Positions 18,410-27,152 of a DNA stretch of 31,713 bases are shown here, one piece after another. The DNA comes from JANLVJ01 sp031363945 (GTDB lineage Bacteria; Bacteroidota; Bacteroidia; Sphingobacteriales; Sphingobacteriaceae). The stretch spans positions 1-31,713 of the forward strand of contig JANLVJ010000054.1 in NCBI GenBank assembly GCA_031363945.1. Reading direction: 5' to 3'. Made by a program: the position numbers and the translations under genes. Within the stretch, counting starts at the first letter, position 1. Every line of letters starts with the position of its first letter. A model generated the notes under the pieces. That model saw only the letters and a list, made by a program, of their open reading frames with translations, had not been told where the DNA came from and did no database searches.

Positions 18410-19735
18410 TCATACCCTAGGCTTAAGATCTTTAACATAAAGCGATTTTGTCATTTTACCAAAGTATTCTTTTACGAGATCTATACCCCTGCGGAAAATG
18501 CCAATAAATGTAAAGTTTAAATATTTCTTAAGGTAAAGTCTGCCTATGATTATACCACTGATAAAGGTGAACAGTGAACTTAGTGCAACTATATTTATGC
18601 TATGAAAATACCTGATTGCGAAAAGGTCACCGGCAATATTTACACCAAGCATAAACATAACCTTTACGAAATTCAAGGCAGGCTTATTCATAATATCAAG
18701 GCTTATTCCGAGAAATCGGTCAAGGGGCATTAAAAAGGCATAAACCATAAAAATTTGAAGGGTTGATCCGGTCCCAGCAAAGGCATTTCCTCCCAAAATT
18801 CTCATAATAAATGATGCAAAAAGCATGCATGCTAGAAGAAAGGGTATAATCATCAGACTGATTCCACCTGTATATTTTTCAAATACCATACTTACCTGTG
18901 GTTTATCATTTTTATTCGCATAACCTGCCATAAGCGGAATGGCAGTTGCAGTAAAACTGCGTAATGGAATTTCAATAATTTCAAGCATTTTTTGCGGAGC
19001 CGTGTACAATGCTACGAAATATGGCCCCATTAAGGCCTGAATTATAAACGTATCTGAACTTTTTAACAAATTTGAACCTACGGAAGTTCCCATACTGTAT
19101 TTTCCGTAATGAAACATATTTTGAATTGCTTCTTTGCTTGTATGAAATAAATCTGTAAAACGGTTCCATCCCAGGAAAGATGAAATTAGACCAGGAATTA
19201 GGTTAGCGATTATAAATGAGCCTAAAATGATTTTAAGACTGCTATGGTGAAAAATTACCTGTACCAGTAATAAAATGACAAAGCTGCCCTGATTCAGTAA
19301 TCTGAGAATTAAAATCCGGTTAAATTGAAAATCAACCTGTAAAAGCCAGACAGCATAATTATATGGCAATGAGAAAAGTAAAGAAATTGCGCCATAACGG
19401 ATAAATAGAAGCCAACCTGCATCATTTATGTGAAATCTTATTAGCATTAGGCCAGTTAAGATGTAAATAAAACTGAAGACCAATGAAATAAACCATCCTG
19501 CTCCATTAATTTTTCTTGCATTTTCAGGTGTTGAGCCTGCAAGAAATTTAACGAGTGAAGTTTGAATCATACCATTCCGCAACATTTCAAAAAAAGTGTA
19601 TGAGGTTATAAAAACTATCCAGTTTCCGAAGGATGATTTATCAGAAATCCGGGCAATAATCCCAAATGAAATGAATCCTAGAAGCCCAGATATTACTTGT
19701 CCGGACAGGGAAAGAAAATGCCTGTTTCTAAACAA
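18410..19735 (-). CDS. Wzx-like polysaccharide flippase (MOP superfamily)
   Basis: This 441-residue very hydrophobic protein has about 12 predicted membrane helices. The N-terminus (SGQVISGLLGFISFGIIAR) and the charged loop around residues 30-60 resemble Wzx/PST flippases, and the LPYNYAVWLLQ and LLKSSDTFIIQALMGPY segments fit the family. It should flip undecaprenyl-linked repeat units to the periplasm. It is converged on by the short esterase gene and divergent from the PKD esterase gene across a 266-bp AT-rich gap. Several near-matches to the Bacteroidota -7 box occur in that gap, but none has a convincing -33 partner. No Wzy partner is recognisable in the window. Confidence 0.9.
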   Translation of the reverse strand: MFRNRHFLSLSGQVISGLLGFISFGIIARISDKSSFGNWIVFITSYTFFEMLRNGMIQTSLVKFLAGSTPENARKINGAGWFISLVFSFIYILTGLMLIRFHINDAGWLLFIRYGAISLLFSLPYNYAVWLLQVDFQFNRILILRLLNQGSFVILLLVQVIFHHSSLKIILGSFIIANLIPGLISSFLGWNRFTDLFHTSKEAIQNMFHYGKYSMGTSVGSNLLKSSDTFIIQALMGPYFVALYTAPQKMLEIIEIPLRSFTATAIPLMAGYANKNDKPQVSMVFEKYTGGISLMIIPFLLACMLFASFIMRILGGNAFAGTGSTLQIFMVYAFLMPLDRFLGISLDIMNKPALNFVKVMFMLGVNIAGDLFAIRYFHSINIVALSSLFTFISGIIIGRLYLKKYLNFTFIGIFRRGIDLVKEYFGKMTKSLYVKDLKPRV

Positions 19736-20001
19736 AATTCTAGTTGTTAATTTTTATTTTTATCCATAAATTTTGCTGTTTAATCATTTTTACTCTCTTA
19801 TGATAGTACCTACTGATCAATATTTTTAAAACTAATTTTTTTTAATTCCCAATAATTTAAGTAGCCATAAAAATACAATTCTTTATTAAGATTGTAAGGT
19901 TTTTGTATTATTTGTGAATATGTTTACCGAAATGATCAATTAATAAGTAATAATGATGCCTGTGTAACGTTATCATTATCAATAAAACAAATAACAAATT
20001 A

Positions 20002-22680
20002 ATGTGCATGAAAGAATTTACTAAAATACTTAGCCTTTTTGTTCTCCTATTTTTCTTCCTGGGCACATCAAGGTTAGCTGCTCAGCAATCTGCACAATCT
20101 TTTGACGGTTCTGATCTTTACGCTAAATATTATCTCGAACATTTGCCAGATGATTACAACCCCAATGATGGTAAACGCTACCCTGTATTAATAGCGCTAC
20201 ACGGTTTTGGAGAAGGAGGCAATCCATCTATAAACAGTACTAAATTTTTGCGTTCTACCGGAATACCCGCCCTGATTGATAATGGATCTTTTCCTACTTC
20301 CGTTACCGTAAATGGGAAGGTATTTAAGTTTATAGTGATTTCACCTCAGCTTAATCAGAAAAATTTATCCTGGTATACGCCCCAGGTAGATTATGTGGTG
20401 CAGCAAGTCAAATCAATTTACGCTAATAAAGCAGATTTTCAGCGTATCTATCTAACTGGATATAGTGGTGGTGGGGCAGGAGTTTATACTTATCCAGCTA
20501 CAGCTACAGTACTGGGAAATCAAATTGCAGCTGCTGTTGTTTGTTCAGGTGCTGCATGGTATCAGAATTATACCGAAATAAGTAATATTGTTAATTCTAG
20601 TCTGCCTATCTGGGCATTTCATAATGATGGAGATCCGATAGTTAGCTTAACGTCAGATCAGGGTTGGTTCTATGCATTAAATGCAGCTGGTATTAATCCT
20701 AAAATGAAATTAACGATTTATCCAAACATAAATCAGCATGATTCCTGGACAAGAACCTATGATCCAAGTCAGGGTAATCCAAATAATATCTATCAGTGGA
20801 TGTTGCAATATTCAAGACCTAATATTGCCAACCCTCCAACTCCTGTACCCATAGCCTCAATTCCGACCGCTGTTGCCGGCAATTCTCAGGTAATTACACT
20901 GTCTGCAGGATCTACTGGTTCTGCCGTTATTGATGGTTCTTCATCTAGTGATGCTGGTGGATCAATCATCAGTTACCAATGGGCTAAATTATCAGGTTCA
21001 TCTGGAGATCAGCTCATCAGTGCATCACAGGCACGTACTACCATTAACTTTAATAGCCCCGGTAATTATACATATCAACTTACTATAACCGATAACCAGG
21101 GTAATAACAGTGCTTCAAGAGTCAGTATTCAGGTAAATCCTGCACCCATACCAGTTGCTTCAATTCCGACCGCTGTTGCCGGCAATTCTCAGGTAATTAC
21201 ACTTACTGCAGGATCTACTGGTTCTGCCGTAATTGATGGTTCTGCTTCTAGTGATGCAGGGGGGTCGATAATAAGTTACCAGTGGGGTAAATTATCAGGT
21301 CCATCTGGAGATCAGCTCATCAGTGCATCACAGGCACGTACTACCCTCAACTTTAATAGTCCCGGTAATTATATATATCAACTTACTATAACCGATAACC
21401 AGGGTAATAACAGTGCTTCAAGAGTCAGTATCCAGGTTAATCCTGCACCCATTCCAGTTGCTTCAATCCCGTCCGCCGTTGCAGGCAACGACCAGCAGAT
21501 TACATTGCCGGGTGGTTCATTCACCCTTAATGGTACAGCTTCTAAAGATGCTGGGGGAGTAATTACCAGCTATGAATGGGGTAAGCTAAGTGGCCCTGCA
21601 GGTGATCAGGTGTTTTCTAGCAATAAGGCGAGTACAATGGTTAATGTAGTTAATGCCGGGACATATACTTACCAGCTTTACATTACCGATAACCAGGGGC
21701 ATTCAAGTGCGTCACGAATGAATGTTATAGTTAGTGGGCCCCAACCGGTCAATCCACCTTCGCCATTGCCACAGTCAATTCTTCGTGCTAATGCAGGGAG
21801 CGAAGAAGCCATCATTTTGCCTGGAAATGCTCAACTTGACGCCTCAAGCTCTAATGACAGAAATGGTATAATCACAGGTTATCAATGGTCAAAATTATCA
21901 GGTCCGTCTGGTGATTATATAACAAATGACAATCAGATGACAACTTCCGTCAATTATAGTCAGGTAGGATCCTACACATATAGTCTGAGTGTAACCGATG
22001 ATCAGGGAAATCAGAGTAGCCGACAGAAAACTGTAATAGTTTATCCTGCGGGTACACAAGAGTCTGTACCTGTTGCTGATGCTGGGAATAACCAGAATCT
22101 GACTACTTCTGATGTTGCCTTACTTGATGGTTCTCAGTCGTATGTAAATTATGCACGCATTATTCATGTCAGTTGGACTAAAGTTTCTGGCCCAGCAGGT
22201 GATATGATAGGTGGTAATAGCCATCTGTTAGGTAGCGCAACTTTTATAAATCCCGGAACATATATTTACCAAATATATATCGGCGACAGTCAGGGAAACA
22301 GTGGAGTTTCTACGGTACAGATTAATGTGATGCCTTCGGGCAATCAGGATCTAAGGAGAGCATTGCTGAAATCTAATGCGCCTGAATTAGGTTTATTGAC
22401 AATGCACGGTTCCGGACAGTTTAATTTTACTGAAGGGCTTTCAGTTTTTCCGAACCCAGTTATTACAACTACTCACCTGCAGCTAATATCGTCTGAAACA
22501 GGAATTGTTTATATGCGCGTATTTGATCTTAGCGGTAGAATTGTCAGAGAACAGCAAATCAATAAATCATTGTCAATTGTCAGCAGTGAAGTTGATCTTG
22601 GATCATTGAGCAAAGGTGTTTATATCATTGAAACTACTATTAATAATAATAGGAAGTCAACCAAGGTCCTGAAATATTGA
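20002..22680 (+). CDS. T9SS-secreted esterase with five PKD-like repeats
   Basis: This 892-residue protein has a signal peptide (residues 1-28, ending RLAAQ) and an alpha/beta-hydrolase domain (about 30-270). The candidate triad is Ser155 (GYSGGG), Asp211 (NDGDP) and His246 (NQHDSW). Five PKD-like Ig domains of about 100 residues follow (about 283-785), each with a YQW..LSGP..GD core and a YTYQL..TDNQG end. The first two are nearly identical. The C-terminus from VFPNP (about residue 816) is a type A T9SS sorting domain with DLSGRIV and KGVYIIE. A second ATG lies two codons downstream and could be used instead. The esterase domain is only distantly related to the other two here. It resembles secreted PHB-depolymerase or feruloyl/acetyl esterases; the substrate is unknown. 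Confidence 0.92.
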   Translation: MCMKEFTKILSLFVLLFFFLGTSRLAAQQSAQSFDGSDLYAKYYLEHLPDDYNPNDGKRYPVLIALHGFGEGGNPSINSTKFLRSTGIPALIDNGSFPTSVTVNGKVFKFIVISPQLNQKNLSWYTPQVDYVVQQVKSIYANKADFQRIYLTGYSGGGAGVYTYPATATVLGNQIAAAVVCSGAAWYQNYTEISNIVNSSLPIWAFHNDGDPIVSLTSDQGWFYALNAAGINPKMKLTIYPNINQHDSWTRTYDPSQGNPNNIYQWMLQYSRPNIANPPTPVPIASIPTAVAGNSQVITLSAGSTGSAVIDGSSSSDAGGSIISYQWAKLSGSSGDQLISASQARTTINFNSPGNYTYQLTITDNQGNNSASRVSIQVNPAPIPVASIPTAVAGNSQVITLTAGSTGSAVIDGSASSDAGGSIISYQWGKLSGPSGDQLISASQARTTLNFNSPGNYIYQLTITDNQGNNSASRVSIQVNPAPIPVASIPSAVAGNDQQITLPGGSFTLNGTASKDAGGVITSYEWGKLSGPAGDQVFSSNKASTMVNVVNAGTYTYQLYITDNQGHSSASRMNVIVSGPQPVNPPSPLPQSILRANAGSEEAIILPGNAQLDASSSNDRNGIITGYQWSKLSGPSGDYITNDNQMTTSVNYSQVGSYTYSLSVTDDQGNQSSRQKTVIVYPAGTQESVPVADAGNNQNLTTSDVALLDGSQSYVNYARIIHVSWTKVSGPAGDMIGGNSHLLGSATFINPGTYIYQIYIGDSQGNSGVSTVQINVMPSGNQDLRRALLKSNAPELGLLTMHGSGQFNFTEGLSVFPNPVITTTHLQLISSETGIVYMRVFDLSGRIVREQQINKSLSIVSSEVDLGSLSKGVYIIETTINNNRKSTKVLKY
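20851..21456 (+). repeat. Tandem 303-bp repeat encoding two near-identical PKD modules
   Basis: Two adjacent 303-bp (101-codon) units lie at 20851-21153 and 21154-21456. By eye they differ at about 21 positions, roughly 93 % identity. A third unit begins in register at 21457 but is much more diverged. The period is an exact multiple of three, so gain or loss of a unit would keep the frame. Confidence 0.9.
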
Positions 22681-23150
22681 TTAAATAAATATTAATAATA
22701 GTTAAATCATGAATTTAACAGTGATCAAAATCCAGAGTCTTTGACTTTTACAACAATAACCTTTACCAAGCTCTTTAACGCACATAACCATCGTCTTTGT
22801 TAAGCATATTCAAGGTCTCAAAAAGGTTTAAACAAGCTTTTAAAAATCAACTTAAAAACCCTTCAATATGAAATTTTTTAGACGATAAAGTAATTATTTT
22901 TGATATTCTGGACATCATTAAATTATTTTTTCTTTTTTTACCGATCAAAAAGTAAAACTCAACGATTATTAGAACCAGATTGACGAACCTTATATACTGT
23001 AGTAAAAGAAAAAGTATAGTATTGTGTTCCATTAATCTCTCAGTTAGCATGAAAGCGCCTGACCACTTACTCGATGATTCAAAAAATTCGGTTCACCAGT
23101 CAAAAAGATTCAGCGATCTACTTCAAAATACTGTTCAGTTAGAAACTTTT
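22681..23150. other. Non-coding gap before the receiver gene
   Basis: This AT-rich stretch has no convincing gene. A short 7-bp palindrome (22701-22707 with 22713-22719) follows the PKD esterase but has no T tract. TATTTTTG at 22895-22902 matches the Bacteroidota -7 consensus TAnnTTTG, although no clear TTTG lies at the right distance upstream, so it is only a weak promoter candidate. The receiver frame is open upstream of 23151 and could start at ATG 23049. Confidence 0.5.
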
Positions 23151-23534
23151 ATGGGTAAAATACTTATTATTGATGATAGCAAGCCAATCAGGCGTCTCCT
23201 TGAATATATTTTAACCCGGGAAAATTATGAAGTGGTGAGCGCACAGGACGGTTTTGAAGCTATATTCTGGTTATCCGAAGGTAACCGTCCTGACCTGATA
23301 ATTTCTGATATTGAAATGCCAAATTTTACAGGTGAAGAGTTAATTTCAAATTTAAACAATAGTGGTCTTTTCAGTGATTTACCAGTAATAATTTTAACAG
23401 GGGTTGAGTCACAGGAAATAAGAGATAGCTTTTTATCCCGTGGAGTCGTAGGATATTTAACAAAGCCTTTTGACCCTGCAAACCTTCTTCAAATTGTCAA
23501 AGAAGCGATTATAGCCTCTAAAACTAAATCATGA
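23151..23534 (+). CDS. Single-domain CheY-like response regulator
   Basis: From ATG 23151 this encodes 127 residues, exactly one receiver domain. All key residues are present: Asp8-Asp9 acidic pocket, phosphoacceptor Asp53 (LIISDIEMPN), Thr83 (ILTGVES) and Lys105 (YLTKPF). There is no output domain. An in-frame ATG at 23049 would add 34 residues without a recognisable domain; I prefer 23151 because it starts right at the first strand (GKILIIDDS). No histidine kinase is nearby. The stop is 25 bp before the sugar transferase gene, so the two are probably co-transcribed, and it may pass a signal to the EPS machinery, perhaps through the receiver-like domain next door. Confidence 0.88.
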   Translation: MGKILIIDDSKPIRRLLEYILTRENYEVVSAQDGFEAIFWLSEGNRPDLIISDIEMPNFTGEELISNLNNSGLFSDLPVIILTGVESQEIRDSFLSRGVVGYLTKPFDPANLLQIVKEAIIASKTKS

Positions 23535-23559
23535 GGCTGATTAACTAATACCCCTGAAT

Positions 23560-24621
23560 ATGTTTCTATATATTGGTCTTGAGTCTTACCAGTTAAGTTT
23601 TGAATTAAATAAAGCCTTGCCTCATGATGCACTTTATTTTACAGAACTTGATGAGGCTAAGCGATATATATATAAAGCTGTATTAACCGGAGATATTCTT
23701 CCTGTTGCCATCATTTGCGATGCAAGTTATTCCAAAAGTGAGCTCATTAAATTTATCCTTAGAATTAATTTTAGTCCAGCGGTTGCAGTAGTACCTTTTA
23801 TTTTGTTCTCTGAGCATTTAACTGACCAGGAAAAAATTATTTTAGGTAAAATGCGGGGTGTTGATGATGTATACAATCAAACTGCTATTTTTGACAAACT
23901 TATTGAGCGAATCAAATTTCTACGAATTTTTAAAGTTAAAAAACATACTTACCTGCCGAAGCTGGAAGAACCTGAAGAGGTTTTTCCAGAGTCACTGTTA
24001 GATGGATTCCTTAAAAGGTTTCTTGATATTACTGTTTCGTCTTTTCTTTTATTGCTTTTAAGTCCAATACTATTAATCATTGCAGTAATAATCAGGATTG
24101 AATCTAATGGTCCGGTTTTTTATAGTTCGCTAAGAGCTGGATCAAATTATAAAATCTTTAAATTTTATAAATTTAGGTCTATGTTTGTCGATGCAGAAAT
24201 TCTTATGGCTGAGTTAAAGGCAAATAATGATTATCAGTCTACTGAATTAAATGCCCCCAAATTTTTTAAGTTTCATAATGATCCCCGTGTTACCCGGTTC
24301 GGAATGATTTTGCGTAATTCAAGTCTGGATGAGATACCTCAGCTGTTTAATGTTTTGAAAGGTGATATGTCATTAGTTGGTAATAGACCTTTACCTTTAT
24401 ATGAGGCGGCTTCTTTAACTCAAGACCAATGGGCTGCTCGTTTTCTTGCACCAGCTGGTATGACAGGATTATGGCAGATTACCAAGAGAGGAAAGAAAGA
24501 AATGTCTGTTCAGGAAAGAATGAACCTTGACCTGACATATGCTAATAAGAATTCATTGATAAAGGATATGTGGATTTTATTTAAAACTCCCCGTGCAATG
24601 CTGCAAAAAGAAAATGTATAA
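23560..24621 (+). CDS. Sugar-1-phosphate transferase (phosphoglycosyl transferase) with receiver-like N-terminal domain
   Basis: Residues about 145-353 form a bacterial sugar transferase of the monotopic PglC/WcaJ-C-terminal type. It has one membrane helix (about 150-175), KFYKFRSM, the catalytic Asp257-Glu258 pair in SSLDEIPQLFNVLKGDMSLVG, and AGMTGLWQI near the end. It should start glycan assembly by moving a sugar-1-phosphate onto undecaprenyl phosphate. The N-terminal 125 residues or so look like a degenerate receiver. Asp54 sits at the usual phosphoacceptor place (IICDAS) and Ser84 at the Thr/Ser place, but the conserved Lys is replaced (Asn106/Gln107) and the acidic pair is reduced to Glu8. 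It follows a true receiver gene by 25 bp and precedes a glycosyltransferase by 7 bp. The catalytic assignment is strong; the receiver reading is inference. Confidence 0.92.
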   Translation: MFLYIGLESYQLSFELNKALPHDALYFTELDEAKRYIYKAVLTGDILPVAIICDASYSKSELIKFILRINFSPAVAVVPFILFSEHLTDQEKIILGKMRGVDDVYNQTAIFDKLIERIKFLRIFKVKKHTYLPKLEEPEEVFPESLLDGFLKRFLDITVSSFLLLLLSPILLIIAVIIRIESNGPVFYSSLRAGSNYKIFKFYKFRSMFVDAEILMAELKANNDYQSTELNAPKFFKFHNDPRVTRFGMILRNSSLDEIPQLFNVLKGDMSLVGNRPLPLYEAASLTQDQWAARFLAPAGMTGLWQITKRGKKEMSVQERMNLDLTYANKNSLIKDMWILFKTPRAMLQKENV

Positions 24622-24628
24622 GTATTAG

Positions 24629-25858
24629 ATGCTTAAAGATTGTGATTTAATCATATTAAGTTTGATTAAGTGGGATGGTCCAGTCTCCTCAACACCGTAT
24701 GCACTTGCCAAAGAGTTTGCACTCAATAACAGGGTCTTTTACATCAACCATCCATTAAGTATAAAAGATGCTTTTCTAATAGATAAATCACCTGGTTGGT
24801 CTGAAAAATTTACGGTTTTTAAAAATAGGTATAATCAACCTGACCCTTCATTGCCCAACCTTTATACACTTGTTCCTTGCCTGACCTTTCCTATCAACTT
24901 TTTACCTGAGGGTAAATTTTATGATCTATTAAGTTATTTAAATGATTTAGTGCTTTTTGAATTAGTTAAACGGCTTATTTCTGATTTTGGCATCAAGAAA
25001 TATATTTTTATCAATGCCTTTGATTCTTTTTGTGCAAGAAAATTCCCAGCCAATATGCTTGCACCCTTAAGGAAAATTTATCACTGTCTTGATGAAATTT
25101 CAGAGGTTCGTTATACGGCAGCTCATGGTATAAGACTTGAAAAAGAGATGTCACGCAGTTATGATTTTGTCCTGGCTAGTTCCATAGCTCTCAAAAATAA
25201 GCTAAACCCGTACGCGGGCTCAATTTATTATCTGCCGAATGGTGCAGATACAAGTCTTTTTAATACTACTCAGTTTTTAGCTTACAGTTGTCCTGATGAA
25301 TTGGTAGCATACCGTCATAAAAAAATAATAGGGTATACGGGAAGTCTAGAATATCGTACAAATATTGAACTACTCAATAGTATTGCTGATAGTCATCCTG
25401 ATAAAATACTTTGTATTGTCGGCCCTGTTTATAGTGAAGAAGCCATCATCAGTGGACTATTTGATAAACCTAATGTTTTGTATTGTGGCAGTAAAAGACT
25501 AGATCAGTTACCAGCTTATTTAAGATTTATGGATTGTATGATAATTCCTTTTAAATGTAACAAGCTTACCAGCAGCATTTATCCTTTAAAAATTAATGAG
25601 TACCTGGCTGCTGGAAAGCCTGTAGTCAGCACAGGCTTTTCTACTGAAATCAGGTCTTTTTCTGATATTATTGGAATTGCCGATGATTTCAGCTCATTTA
25701 ATCACTTGATTAATGATGCAATTACCAATGATTCAGCTGAACTTATTGATAATCGCATGTTTAGAGCTAGTAAAAATAGTTGGAAAGTCAGGGTTGCCCA
25801 ATTCTGGCAGATTCTTGAAGAGCCTACTTTTGTCGATACTGAAACCGTATTGATCTAA
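24629..25858 (+). CDS. GT-B glycosyltransferase (GT4-like, TuaH-type)
   Basis: This 409-residue cytoplasmic protein has a two-lobed GT-B layout. The C-terminal lobe has IGYTGSLEYRTNIELL (glycine-rich loop start), ILCIVGPV, NVLYCGSKRLDQLPAYL, then YPLKINEYLAAGKPVVST, the usual GT4/TuaH donor-binding block with conserved Glu324. It starts 7 bp after the phosphoglycosyl transferase stop, so it is a good candidate for the second sugar-adding step. It converges on porV with a 19-bp gap and no visible terminator. Donor and acceptor are unknown. Confidence 0.88.
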   Translation: MLKDCDLIILSLIKWDGPVSSTPYALAKEFALNNRVFYINHPLSIKDAFLIDKSPGWSEKFTVFKNRYNQPDPSLPNLYTLVPCLTFPINFLPEGKFYDLLSYLNDLVLFELVKRLISDFGIKKYIFINAFDSFCARKFPANMLAPLRKIYHCLDEISEVRYTAAHGIRLEKEMSRSYDFVLASSIALKNKLNPYAGSIYYLPNGADTSLFNTTQFLAYSCPDELVAYRHKKIIGYTGSLEYRTNIELLNSIADSHPDKILCIVGPVYSEEAIISGLFDKPNVLYCGSKRLDQLPAYLRFMDCMIIPFKCNKLTSSIYPLKINEYLAAGKPVVSTGFSTEIRSFSDIIGIADDFSSFNHLINDAITNDSAELIDNRMFRASKNSWKVRVAQFWQILEEPTFVDTETVLI

Positions 25859-25877
25859 GTTTAGCTCCATTAGCTAT

Positions 25878-27068
25878 TTATTTTTCTTCGTGGCCTGCAT
25901 CACCACTTATTTTATTTCCAAAATAGAAATTTAGGGAAAATCTTAGCGTATTTGAAAGTGGATTTTGCTTTTGGGAAACAAGATATGAAAAGTCAAGGTT
26001 GAAGATATTAAATTTCACTCCTGCGCCCAGAGTCAGGTATCGCCTGTTTCCTTTGTTAGGATTCTCATAAAAGTAACCTGACCTCAGAAAAAACTGTTGA
26101 TTGTAATTGTATTCCATACCTAGTGCATAACTGAGCTCTTGAAGTTCTTCTTTTCCTCCACCTGGCGCATCATAAAAAGACTGGAAAATACCTGCTGGTA
26201 CTGAGACATTTGGATTCATTCCTTTAACGATGTTACCATTCTGATCTCTGATTGGGTTTGTAGGCACCAGTAACTTATTAACATCAAGATTTACAGCAAA
26301 TGAACTCGATTCATCAAGGTGAAAATTTTCACCTGCACCAATTCTGAGATTGGTTGGCAGAAATGATTTATTCCCAGTACCATAATCCATTTTAGTTCCA
26401 ATATTTGAAATATTTACCCCGTAACTGGTAGTTGTGTTTGTTCCAAATAAACGCCCATCTTTCTTATAGTAAATTGCAATATCAGCTGCTCCTGCATTAC
26501 CAGGCATTAATGAATTATCGCTGCTTGACTGACCAATATTTGAATGGATGAATCTACCGGCCAAAGCAATTGAAAAGTTATCAGTAAGCTTTCTGATGTA
26601 GGCCAGATCTACAGAAAATTCACTAGGTGTTACCTGTCCATAATTATTTCCCTGTTCGTCAGTATATATGATGTCGCCATATGAAAAATACCGGAAAGAA
26701 CCTGCTAAAGTCTGATTTTGATCAAGCTTTTTATACCCACTGACATAACCAAGATTTATATCATTGGTAAGTCTCCTGAGCCACGGAGTGTAAGATATGC
26801 CAATTGCGTTATCACCTGGTGCAAATGCATATTTAGCCGGATTCCAATGCATTGAATTTACATCTCCTGAAGTGGCTACACCATTGTCTCCCATTGCTCC
26901 ACCACGTGCATCTGGAGCTATTAACAGAAAAGGAGCAGCTGTTGTCAGTGCAGAACTACCATTGGTATTTATGGCAGCGCTCTTATTCTGGGAAAAAACC
27001 GAGAATGTAAAACAGATCAGGCAAATACCTGTCAGAAGAAGATATTTTTTAATTAATGGTACTATCAT
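25878..27068 (-). CDS. porV: Type IX secretion outer-membrane protein PorV
   Basis: I start at the second Met (27068) because it gives a compact signal peptide (MIVPLIKKYLLLTG.., ending VFSQ); starting at 27104 adds 12 residues. The mature protein of about 370 residues has the PorV opening APFLLIAPDARGGAMGD (about residues 46-62), SMHWNPAKYAF and WLRRLTNDINLGYVSGYKK, then alternating beta-strand segments ending in an aromatic residue (SLNFYFGN region). PorV is a FadL-like barrel that takes T9SS cargo from the SprA channel to the attachment complex by binding the C-terminal domain. Two such cargo proteins are encoded here. It lies downstream of the arabinose-cassette genes on the same strand (84 bp after the phosphatase), and its usual partner porU is not adjacent. 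It could be the main PorV or an extra copy. Confidence 0.9.
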   Translation of the reverse strand: MIVPLIKKYLLLTGICLICFTFSVFSQNKSAAINTNGSSALTTAAPFLLIAPDARGGAMGDNGVATSGDVNSMHWNPAKYAFAPGDNAIGISYTPWLRRLTNDINLGYVSGYKKLDQNQTLAGSFRYFSYGDIIYTDEQGNNYGQVTPSEFSVDLAYIRKLTDNFSIALAGRFIHSNIGQSSSDNSLMPGNAGAADIAIYYKKDGRLFGTNTTTSYGVNISNIGTKMDYGTGNKSFLPTNLRIGAGENFHLDESSSFAVNLDVNKLLVPTNPIRDQNGNIVKGMNPNVSVPAGIFQSFYDAPGGGKEELQELSYALGMEYNYNQQFFLRSGYFYENPNKGNRRYLTLGAGVKFNIFNLDFSYLVSQKQNPLSNTLRFSLNFYFGNKISGDAGHEEK

Positions 27069-27152
27069 ATTTAATTGCTCAAGGGTGCATCTTATCAGGT
27101 TCATATCTAACTGGAATAAATCATAAAAAGTATATCTTATTCAGTTGGTAAA

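Noticed and set aside
20851..21753. Tandem repeats considered as a CRISPR-like array
   Set aside because: Units are 303 bp, coding and without spacers; they are PKD protein modules.
22980..23048. TTG start extending the receiver protein
   Set aside because: The added residues have no domain and the frame has better ATG starts at 23049 and 23151.
26797..27126. 109-codon open frame antisense to porV
   Set aside because: The opposite strand encodes the conserved PorV N-terminus.
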